Positions 46,002 through 55,666 of a stretch of DNA of 64,000 nucleotides are shown here, one piece after another. The notes beneath the pieces are model-generated. The model did not search any database. It saw nothing but the letters and a program-made list of their open reading frames with translations, and was not told the DNA's origin. A program made the translations under genes and the position numbers. Within the stretch, counting starts at the first letter, position 1; every line of letters starts with the position of its first letter. Origin of the DNA: Pyropia yezoensis (lineage: Eukaryota > Rhodophyta > Bangiophyceae > Bangiales > Bangiaceae); the NCBI GenBank assembly GCA_009829735.1, contig CM020620.1:15001420-15065419 (forward strand). Direction: 5' to 3'.

Positions 46002-49000
46002 CTAGGCCGAGGTTTCATCATCCACGTACTCAGCGACAAGGGCTCGGGTGCCGACCAGCATGACAACAAACGACCGCACAGGCTGGCCGACCGCCCGGTG
46101 GTACGACGCCACTTGCTTCAAGGCACGCTCGAGAAGATCGCGCACCGTCACGCAGACACGGTTGCCGCCGTAGAGGAAATCACGGTTGAGGCGGAGGTTC
46201 AGCTTCTCCTCGTATGACAGGGAGTTGATGTAGCGGTCGACCTTCGCGTCCACAAAGTCGCCACTGCGTTTAGCCGCCTCGTTCAGCTCGTCGTCATCGT
46301 ACAAGATGCCGTTGACGCGCACGACCTTGAGCTCGAGCAAAAGCCTGGATGATCCGCTCTTGTTCTGCAGCATGAGGTCGTAGAAGCCCGGCCTGCCGCC
46401 ACCGACGTTGAGAGGGTGCCCACGCCCAGTCGTCAGGACGGCATTCACCGCAGGCTGCGTCCTGAGCCAGCCTCCAACAGCGGCCTCCATGGCAGAGCTC
46501 AAACAGGTCTCGCTGAAGAGGCGGTCCATTGCAAGCGCGCCCGAGTCCCAGCCGTGCAGCACGGCGTCCACCAGTAGGGTGACGTCTCTGGAGGATGGCG
46601 TCTCAATCAGCCGCTCCAAGAAACAAATGTCCGACGCCAACGCCATCTCAAGCCGGGTGAAGTGGTCCAGGCATGCGAGCAGGTTGGGAGGGTTGAGCAC
46701 CGTCAGGGCGCCGTTGTTCTTGAGCTCCCGCACCGATAGGATGCCGTGATAAAACAGGAGCGCCAGCGCCCGCTCGTACGCAAGCGAGGTAGACGCGTCA
46801 GTATAGGCGTCCAGTGCGGGGACACGCACGACGTCCCGCGAAGCGCTCGTGCTCGGGGTCAGCTCCGCCAATGTGAAAGGGCTCTCAAGCTGCCGCGTGC
46901 GGACAGTGAGCTCCTTGGACGCCTGGAAGGCGTCCTGCAGCGCGACGACGCCAGCCCGGGAAGAAGAGCGAAGGACCGAGGTGACATTGTGGGACAGGGA
47001 CACGTTGTCGTCCTTCATGTAGTGTTCAAGCTCGGCATCCATGCTCTCGTGCCGCTCCTCGAGGATGACCGCCCGGCGTTCTCCGTCGCCCTGCAGCATC
47101 TTGAAGAAGTAAATGACGTAGGCCGCCAGGTAGAGTGGCTGAGACTTGGGGTGAAACTTGTAGCCGTTGTAGAACTTGCGCATCAGCCTCAACGTTGGGA
47201 TGCGCTCAGCTTCCGTCAGACCGACCTGCGACAGCCCGCGCTCCACATCCGCCTCGGTGAAGCCACAGCATTCAGCGTACGCCGGCGAATGGGTGAGCGG
47301 CCACGCCACGTTCCAGCCAGAGGAGTCGGTGAGGGCAACCGGTGCAATGCCCGTGGTGAAGCTCCGTACTCTTGTCGAGATCAGCTTGGGCAGACTCTTG
47401 AGAGTGAGGTAGAACGCCCGCAAGAAGCCCGCCGGCCTCCGGTCGTGCGCTGGTGCGACTGCATCCTGGTATGCGTTCGGGTCCTCGCGCATCAGCTGGT
47501 TGAAGGTGCGGTCGTACTCGTCTACCAGCACGAGGAGTTGATGGCCCGCTGCACCGACAGATCTCGTCAACGCCTTGAGGTTGGCGTCAGCGTTGTCTTC
47601 CCGCCATTGCGAGACGTGCACACCATACTTGTCCATGAATCCCAGCATAGCTTCGTTCAGCACGTCCCGAAAGAGCTTGCACAGGGGAGGAGCGCCAGGA
47701 CCCGACTGAACTTGGATGGAGAAGTCCAGCGGCAGCACACAGTACGCCCGCGCTCCTGCAGCAGTGCCGCCAGATGACTGCACGTACGCGTCCGTTGGGG
47801 ATCCATCCCAGTTGAGGAAGACCTCGTCGAACAGCTCCTGGGTCGTGTGGATGTCGTGGTACACCTGGAGGGGAGAAGCATGGTCATGCGATAGGTTGAA
47901 TAAACACAAACAGTACCAGGAGAATGACCGTGGAGGGACCAGTTAGCAAGCAAAGAAAAAACAGAGCAATATGCACAGTCCTGCTCAAACGAGAGATGCT
48001 GACAGAGTCGACAAACGGTGAGAAGCGACACCCCAAAACTCGCCCCCAGGGACTTGTGTCACACTCATACCTGCATCTGGGAGGTCAGCAGCGACTTTCC
48101 AGACCGGCCCGGCCGCAAGAGCACCAGGTGAGGAGATGCGTCATTCTCCATCATGACAACGTAGCGCGTCTTGTCTACAAAGAAGCCGTTCTGCCGACGC
48201 AGCGTGACAATCTGGTCTTCGCCGTAGCACCATTTGACCACCTCGGCTGGAGATCGGGAGTGTTGACGTTGTTTCGATGGGCGCTGGCCCGGCGAAAGCT
48301 CATTGGGAGAAGGTCCTTCACCGTAAACGGACGACACAAACTCCTGGAGGAGTCGTTCAGCGTCGTCCTCCAGGTCAATCTTGGTCAGGTGCGGGGAGAT
48401 GTACTTGACAATCTGAGACAGAGAAAGAGAGACATGGATGCACGTGTACGTGTGGTCGGAAGCATAAGAAGTCGGGGGCGGCATGAGTACAGCGTCCTTA
48501 AGACGGGTGACCGTGACGAGACGAGGTGGGCACCAGAGGACCCGGGTAGCCGCCCACAGACAGAACAAAAACCACTGCTATAAACCATGGTTATGAACGT
48601 GGCACTCCTCCCCATGTCTGCACATCCGATTCATCCATCACCTGACGTACCTGGAGGAAGGTGCACTCTTCCACACCAAGAACAGCGCGTAGGTCCGCAT
48701 CAGGACGGAACTTGGTCTTGTCATCTTGCAGTCGTAGATGGCGCGCTCTCACGTAGTTGGATATAAACCGCGTGATGGCGGGGCGCGTGGAGACGTCCTG
48801 ACCAAGAAAGCGCCGCAGAGCCCCCTTCACGATCACGGGCTTGTGCGGGCCCTTCAGCTTGGCGGGATGGTCGGGGTACTCCAATGGTGGAAGCGCCTCA
48901 CGGTCGCCCACGTACAGCCCGCGCACAGGGTCCACGGAAGAGACCGGCACCGGGCCATCCGACCCAGAGGCAGACGACAACGGTGCACAGAGCATCGGTG

Positions 49001-49289
49001 AGGCGGCGCGGCGACACGTGCCGGATGCACCGCCTCCAGACAAGCCGCTAGAGCGACCCAAAAGGGAGACGCGGCCGGCGGGCATGCCAAGGACCCAGCA
49101 CTGGGCACCAGACGACCGGCGCGTCACCGCCAAAGAAGCACCGCCCACGCCGACCCCACCGACGCTCATGCATGGCTGCGGCACAGGAAAAGAAGTAAAG
49201 CCCAGGGTCACCAGTGATGACCCACGCAACAACGAGTCAGGCGGGGGAGAAAACCGGCCAGCCATACGGCGAGCGATCAGCCCAAGCAT
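46002..49289 (-). CDS. SWIB - AAA-ATPase-like - PD-(D/E)XK nuclease fusion protein (three exons)
   Basis: Exons are 49289-48651, 48412-48071 and 47864-46002, all in phase 0, giving 947 aa. Junctions are consensus: CTCCAG|GTACGT...CTGTCTCAG|ATT, and ATGCAG|GTATGAGT...CCCCTCCAG|GTG. Residues 1-27 are Arg-rich (MLGLIARRMAGRF), possibly a targeting sequence; the open frame continues upstream without an ATG. A SWIB/MDM2 domain (about 150-225; VIVKGALRRFLGQ...RPAITRFISNYV...LRAVLG) is split by intron 1. Next comes the AAA-ATPase-like domain: FFVDKT, Walker A RPGRSGKS (313-320), Walker B LVLVDEYD (438-445). A PD-(D/E)XK nuclease follows (D823, E838-x-K840, and a QVASY motif near 911). NTPase plus nuclease is the PF09820/PF08011 pair known from transposon-linked and Crinkler-type effector proteins. 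The SWIB fusion is unusual. Function is inferred, probably nucleic-acid directed. Confidence 0.8.
47865..48070 (-). other. Intron 2 of the SWIB-NTPase-nuclease gene
   Basis: 206 nt, GTATGAGT donor, TTCTCCCCTCCAG acceptor. It lies just after the Walker A helix (SLLTSQMQ | VYHDIHTT). Confidence 0.85.
48413..48650 (-). other. Intron 1 of the SWIB-NTPase-nuclease gene
   Basis: 238 nt, GTACGT donor, pyrimidine-rich end CTCTTTCTCTGTCTCAG. Splicing joins the two halves of the SWIB domain (CTFLQ | IVKYISPHL). Confidence 0.85.
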
Positions 49290-50153
49290 CACTCGCCACT
49301 GGGACCGCGGTGTGCGAAAGGGCGGCGGCCACCACGTCGCCGACGAGGGGCAGTCGCGGCAAGAGAGGGCGGCGGGTGGGCGGCGGGAAGAGGAGGCGGG
49401 GGAGATGAAAAAGTACTGGTGGTGACCAACGTTGGCGACAGTAGCCACAGCAGCGACGGCAGAAGCAGCAGCAGAAGCAGCGGCCGCAGAAGTGACGGCG
49501 GTGGCGACGGCGCCGCGTGGAATGGTGCCGCCCCCGTTTTGGTGGCGGTGGCGGCGACAGCGGCCCCCGACGGGCGGAAGCTTGTGGTGCTTCTGCTGGT
49601 GATGGACCTCGCTGCGGGACTGGGCGTCAACAGGTGGGGGCGCCAGCCACGCGGGGAGGCCCGCGGGGGCGGCCCCGACGCGGTCAGGCAGGCGGGGGTG
49701 GCCGCGGCGAGGTCAGGCAGGCGGGGGCGGCCACCACGCGGGGGGGACGGCGGGGGCAGCCGCCACGCGGGCAGGGCCGAGTTTGCAGCCACGTACGGAA
49801 AAATACGTGAAATTTCCGTCTTGCACGCACAGGGGCCGTGAGGGTCGTTTTCTTGAAAGAGAAATTTCCTTACCCTTTCAACTCGAGACCAGCCACGTGT
49901 GGCCCGCTGCGCCGTCCGATTGGCTGATGAAGAACACACAGATGCATCTGCCGGCCTGCCGCACCCGTTCCCCGAGGGTTCTCTTCCGGCGGGGGTTGTC
50001 GCCAGGAACGCGGCGCAGCCTCAAGGTGTCGTCAACCTTGACCACGGAACACCCCCCCCTTCACCACGCCGTGTAGTCCGTCTGATCCCTCTCGCTGCAG
50101 GTGTCGTTCTGTACTCCCAACTCCTCCCCTCCACCACCCGTTGATCACTCGCC
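49290..50153. other. Intergenic DNA between divergently oriented genes
   Basis: GC-rich, with short AGCAGCAG and GGCAGGCGGGGG words. The SWIB-nuclease gene points left and the hAT gene right, so this 0.86-kb stretch should hold both promoters. No clear TATA or terminal repeat was found. Confidence 0.4.
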
Positions 50154-52272
50154 ATGCCTCCCGGTGCGAGCGTGGTGCCCTCGCCGGAGAGGCGAACGGG
50201 CTCATGGCTGTACGTGGCCGTGGACTCCGACTCCGGCCGCATGCACTGCTGGGGGGAGGGGTGCCACTGGAGCAACTCCTACAACAAGACCAGGGCGAAG
50301 GAGCATCTGACGGGCTGCACCGCCGCCAAACGGTCGTTTCCAGAGATGATGGGTGTGATCTCTCCGACTTCGACCTCTCCCGGTGCCCCCCCCCCCGCTA
50401 CGACTGAGCAATTGCACGAGTGGCGATTGCTGTGGGTGGAGGCGATGTGTGAGTCGTGCCTGCCGTTGAGCTTCTTTGAAACGGCGTCGTGGCGGGCGGC
50501 TATTATGGCGGTGAGTTTTGGTCGGTTTGCCGGCCCAGGTGATCGCCGCGTGCTGGCGTCCACGTACGTCCCACTTGTGGCAGCCAAGTCGGACAGCGGC
50601 GCGGATCCGGGAGGCGGACTCGTCAGCTGTTTCTATGGATGGAGCAACAGTCAACCGTCAAAGTGTGTACAACTTTGTAACTTTGGCGCTGCTGTATGCC
50701 AACACCCGATTGGGCACCGTTTCCCCGACAAGTGACAACCTATTGAGCGCTCTCAAGAGCTCTTTTAATGAGCCAATCATGGCAATGGCCCGTGCTGCCG
50801 CCAGCACGGGGGGGGCTGGGGGGGCGCCTGTGCCGCGCTGGCGACGGCTCCTTGAGGAACGCGCTCCAGCGGTCGTGACTGACTCACCAAGCGCCATGGT
50901 CCGGATGCGGAGCACCAGTGTGAGTGATGGGACTTTCGTCTTCGGCTACGGCTGCGCCGCCCACGCCGGGAATCTCGTCGCTCAAGACGTCGCCAAGCTC
51001 CCGCCGTTTTCGCTGGCGCTGCGTAACTCTCTGTGCGCCACCGTATTCTTTTTACGCTGTGGACGCCCTCGAACGTTGCATGCCGACACGGTGGCAAGGT
51101 CGGTGGAGCCGGGGCGGCGGGCTGTGCGGGGCCTGCAGGCCTACAGCCGGACGCGATGGGTGGGGGAAGCCCGCACAATTTCAGCCATGGAGGAGAATAT
51201 CCCCGCGCTACGCCACACCCTTTTTGCCAACACCCTCTCCGCCAACCCGTTCGACGTGCCTGACAGCGTTACGGAGGCCCTGGAGGCTCCGAGCCGTGCG
51301 GCCATTGGCCAATCGACCTCGTTCCTGAAGACGTTGGCTGCCGTGGTCGCCCTGCTGGAGGCAGATGCAGCGCCCCTGTCATCTTACGCTGGGCTATTTG
51401 CGACCCTCCGCTCATCGCTGGACACGCACTTCATCGAGCTCCCGCCGACCACTCGAGCGGGGCTGCAGCGCAGCTTGTCGGCGCGTTTTGCCTCATTCTC
51501 TGATCCCCTTGTAGCACTGGCCTACTACCTGGACGGATTCTGGAGCCCCGCCCGAGGGCGGCTCGCTGGTCTTGTGTGGACTGTCCGGGAGGGAGCGGCG
51601 GGTCGTACACTGCCAGAGATGCGGGACGCGGCGATTCTTTCCTTGGCAGACGGGGATGCCGCCAGGGCTGCCCAGCTGCAGGCCGAGCTGAGCGAATTCC
51701 TCGCCTTCGCCGCACAGCCGTCGCGGGCGGACAGCTGGCGGCGCCTGCACCCCAGGAGCTGGTGGCGCCTATACGGTGAGCGCTTTGTGCTCTGGCACCC
51801 CATTTGCCTACGTCTGTTTTCTTATCCCGCATCAGCGACAGGGGGAGAGCGGGCTTTCAAGCGCCTGCATCAGGTTCACACCACGAGGCGCAATCGCTTG
51901 TCCCCCGGCCTCGTGGACCAGTTGACGCGCATTGCCTTTAACAACTCCCAGTTGCGTCGCCCCGACCCCGTGACAGCTTTTTCGCGTTCGGCAACGGAGG
52001 TCAAGCTGTGTCGTTTTTTTTTGCCTGTGGATGAGCCTAACGAGGGGGGGGGGGGAGGAGACGTTGTTGAAACGGGAGGGGGTGGGGGGGGGATCGTGGT
52101 AGCAGGGGGTGCGGGGGGGCTGGGTGTTGACGGTGGGGCCCTTCCTGACGCAGGAGCTCCAGCGCTGGCAGCAGGTGGTGGTGGGTTGGATGCTTGGGGG
52201 GAGGAGGAGGACGTCCCCCCTGACATTGACCCAGGTGATGTGGATGCCATCGTTGCGCAGCTGTTGCTATGA
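50154..52272 (+). CDS. hAT-family transposase with BED zinc finger (one frameshift)
   Basis: ATG 50154. The N-terminus has a BED-like finger (MHCWGEGCHWS...AKEHLTGC), then LASTYVPLV. DUF659-like SMDGATVNRQSVYNF follows in the next frame, so the frame slips once near 50600 (no GT-AG pair explains it). GYGCAAHAGNLVAQDVAKL is the conserved mid-block with the catalytic-region CAAH/CxxH. The C-terminal dimerisation domain is clear: WRLYGERFVLWHPICLRLFS, ASATGGERAFKRLHQVHTTR and NRLSPGLVDQL (about 51.76-51.94 kb). A Gly/acid-rich tail ends at TGA 52270-52272. Apart from the slip the ~700-codon gene is open, so it was active recently, or the slip is a sequence error. Confidence 0.8.
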
Positions 52273-52274
52273 GG

Positions 52275-52280
52275 AATAAA
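52275..52280 (+). terminator. Polyadenylation signal of the hAT gene
   Basis: AATAAA two bases after the stop codon. Confidence 0.6.
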
Positions 52281-52363
52281 CATATCGGTAGTGCCTGTCG
52301 CTGCAGCAGACAAAAATCAAGCCGCCGCCGACTCCAGGTTATCTCTCACACCCCCGGGAGACA

Positions 52364-52810
52364 CCCTCCCCGCCCGCCCCGCCGCCCCGACCGCCTCTCC
52401 GCAGCACCCCAGGGTGGCGCTGGCAGGAGACCGACGCGGGCGCTGGCGGAGGGTAGAGTAGGAAGAAAGGGGACGCCAAAAGGTAGGGCGACCCTTCGGC
52501 GAGGGCCCCGCGACGGGTGAGAGGCGGGCGTGCGGCGAGATTCAGCGAGTCAGCCGCTGACGCCAACAATAAAAAAGAGGGGCACACCCTCCCCGCCCGC
52601 CCCGCCACCCCCCCCGCCTCTCCACAGCACCCAACGGTGGCGCCGGCAGGAGACCGACGCGGGCGCTGGCGTAGGGCAGGGTAGGAAGAAAGGGGACGCC
52701 AACAGGTAAGGCGACCCACCCGCGAGCGCCCCGCGACGGTTGAGAGGCGGGCGTGCGGCAAGAATCAGCGAGTCAGCCGCCGACGCCAACAATAAAAGAG
52801 GTGGGGGGGG
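52364..52810. repeat. Tandem duplication, unit 223 bp
   Basis: Two copies starting CCCTCCCCGCCCGCC (52364 and 52587), about 90% alike. Each ends in GACGCCAACAATAAAA. A weak partial third copy lies near 52.93-53.0 kb. Confidence 0.8.
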
Positions 52811-54889
52811 CGCGGAGAAACAGGAGGGGATTCCTGGAGGTGCAAGGAACGACACGGGTTTGTCAGCGCCGCTACACGCCGGGGTCTGCCCGACCGGGCG
52901 GGGCACCGCGCGCAACGTGTCGCGAGGGCACACCCCCCCCCCCCCCGCTACCTCACACCCCCTCCACCCCCCGTAGCACCCCACGGCGGCGCTCGCTGCC
53001 GTCGCGGCGGTCGGACCGGCCGTGGCGCGTTGGACAAGCGGGTCATGGCTGTGCCACTGCCGGTCCACTTACTCCCAACCTAGCACGAGGCCCGCATCTA
53101 CTTAATATCCTGCCGTACACCCCCCCCTCCCCGCCGGACTGGCGTCCCCCACAGCGTCCGACAGCATACATGTCGGTCCCGCGGGGTGCACCCGCGTACA
53201 AACTCGATGCCACTCACAGGATAGATGACATTCTGAATGATGGGGAGGTCGGAGTGGAGACTCACCAGACCAGCGCACAGGAAGTACGGAGCCCGTGCGC
53301 GGGGGAAAAGTCGGCAGCAAGGGGGTTCTGCGACACAGCAGAGTCAGGTATGATTGCGACGTTGCTGCAGGGCGCCGTGGGCTATCGACGAGGGTGTCGA
53401 CTCGGACTTGCTGCGAGTGGAGAGGCCGGCGGGCTCCTCAACGGTGCGCGTGACCCCACTGCGTCCTACTTGCGCGACCTCTTCGCAAAGAGTCAAAGAA
53501 AGAGTCACCAGGGGGGGGGGGGGGGGGGGGGGGAAAGGGAGCATCAACGCTGCCGACCCGTACACTGTCAACGAGCCCCCAACGTCGTGGGCGCGCTGGG
53601 AAGGCGGGCGTGGCCGCAACTGGACAGACGCCGCCCACCACTCGCGCTGGTCCAAGATTTTTTTGTGGCCTCGCAGGCAGAGGACAGCAAAGTGACGAGT
53701 TGCGCCGGATGAAAGGAGGGGGTGGAGGAGAGGACACCTCTCGCTCGAGGCGCCTCTCTCCACGCCGGCACGCCGCGGAACGTACTCGCGCCGGCATCGG
53801 ATGGCCTGGGAGGACGGGAGGGGAACGGGTGGTGGGAAGTCTATCTCGGCGGCGCAAGTAATTGGGTGGGCGGGTGCTCGCTGGGGAGGGGGCGGCCGAG
53901 GGTCCTGCGACGGGTGTCCTTTTTTGGAAAAAATGATCTGGCGACTCGCAGACTGGTGACGCGGGCCAAGTCACGCGATTCCACGAGAATCCGAACGGCG
54001 GGCGCCGGCAAAGCCCATGCTGCCGCCCGGCGCATGCGGCGGGGGAGTCGAGGGTGAAGAGCGAGGCGAACCATGGCAGCCGCGACGCGTCGGCCTCTCA
54101 GGGTGGCACCCCGGTGGCACCCCGTGCAAGGGGGTGCGCGTGTGTGGATGATGCACGTAGGTCCCTCTGCAGTCTCGTTGCAACAATGGGGCTGCATGCC
54201 GCGGCATGCTCCACGAAAATCTCGCACGGCGGCATACGGCGGGTAGCACCTTAACAGCCTTGACGGGTTGGTCCCCCACCGCCTACACCGCAAGCACAAA
54301 AAAAACACCGAAAGTATCAAACTCAACGCGCCCAAATTGCCATGGCAAGCTCTAATCGACCGATAACTCTCAGGATCTGCCGCGAACTGTCTTCGAAATG
54401 TACAGTTCTGCTCAAAGCCAGCTCCCGATTCAACCAGTTCGCCTTTGGTGTACCTCGAATGCACCACCACTCCATCGTGTGGCCCACACCGCACGACCTC
54501 TGGCGATCTCAGAGACACTCCACCAGGCCCATGCACTGGAAAATTTGCAGGTGTCATGTGCATCGATGTCATGCCGACAACGTTGAGCCCTCCATTGGCG
54601 ACCACAAGGCGTCGTGTGCACGTGTCCCAGGAAGGCATCAGATATGCGAGTTATACACAGCCCGCCAAGGCTGCACACGGTGCATAATCTTCAGATTAAC
54701 GTTGATTCTGTGAGAGCCGTCCGATAATCCAAGTCATGACTGTGCGGTTGGAGCGATACAAGTGGGCATCGGAGAGGCCTGTGGGACGGATTTGGGCGTC
54801 TCTCAGTGCCTGGCCTCTTGAGTTTCGGTCAAAAGACAGAGTTTTGTCATCGCTTCATTGCTTCTGCGTGGAGGGCCACGGAGCGCCGA
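52811..54889. other. Intergenic DNA with no firm gene
   Basis: A G-run of about 25 lies at 53509-53533. On the minus strand about 53270-53150 reads like protein (SLHSDLPIIQNVIYPVSGIE) but no family is recognised and no extended frame supports it. Confidence 0.35.
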
Positions 54890-55290
54890 CGAGACCGCTT
54901 GAAGGCGAAGCTGTCGTATTTTGGGCATGTAGCCCATGTCTCGACCTCAAGTACATTGCGGTCACGAGCACCCCCGATAGTCCATGTACAGTCAGTATTG
55001 GGCATTGTCCCGGGCTGTGGCACGGCTGACAGAACTGTATGACTTGCCGCGGCCTCTGCTACTTTTAGCAACGATCGGCGATTCTCGCAGTGTAGATCCA
55101 TGTGTAAGACCAGGATAGTCGATCGATCGTGACTGAGTATTGTCACGGACGTGACAATATCCAGTCAGACAATACCCAATACATACTGTACTATCGCGAT
55201 AGCAGCACCAATGAGGTGCTCTCACGTGGCACACGTGGCGTTCTAAATGACCATTTCAGACCATTAGTCTCACGTTGGTGGGTACGCTCT
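54890..55290 (+). repeat. Dispersed repeat family S, copy S2, with a nested MITE
   Basis: Matches S1 (22350-22560) on both sides of a 200-bp insertion at 54989-55188. Confidence 0.6.
54989..55188. mobile_element. pogo-type MITE in repeat S2
   Basis: 200 bp flanked by TA (54987-54988 and 55189-55190). Ends CAGTCAGTATTGGGCATTGT and, read inward from the right, CAGTATGTATTGGGTATTGT match at all but three of 20 positions. S1 at 22440 represents the empty site: CCCGATAGT continues directly into the sequence found after the right TA in S2. The CAGT(CA).TATT start resembles the ends of the pogo-like element at 1129-4202, which could have supplied the transposase. Confidence 0.85.
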
Positions 55291-55666
55291 TAGGCACGCC
55301 CCACGACCACGGGTTGCCCAACGATCCGGTGGGCGGAGGTGGGCCGAAATCTCGAGACAAGTGCGCTCCACTCCGGAGCTGTACCTGGACCTGGATCAAA
55401 CGAGCCTGGGTAGCCTCGAAGCTACCTACCGGTACAGAAGTACTGCACAGCGTGCGGCGCCGAGGTCGAGTCACGATAGCCGCTTACGAATAATCGCCCG
55501 TGTTCCTCACCCTCTTTCACCGAGTGCGACGCGCCGCTGCAGCTGGGCGATTGATTTGCGTCCCTCTCTTCACCCACCGTACATAGAACCCCCCCCTCGT
55601 TGGCCCAAGTCCTCCTTTCCCTCAAGAGAATGATCAACAGCTACCCCCTCCCTACGTACTCCCTTC

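Noticed and set aside
43958-46069. 703-codon minus-strand frame
   Set aside because: Low-complexity antisense of the islands at 42.5-45.6 kb; better-composed peptides lie on the plus strand.
46746-47777. 343-codon plus-strand frame
   Set aside because: Antisense shadow of the nuclease exon.
53150-53270. Protein-like minus-strand stretch (DLPIIQNVIYPVSG)
   Set aside because: Too short, no splice-supported extension, no family.
54890-55040. Possible LINE 3' end (SYFGHVAHV reading in repeat S2)
   Set aside because: Only a few residues recall the non-LTR reverse transcriptase tail; no reverse transcriptase block is nearby.
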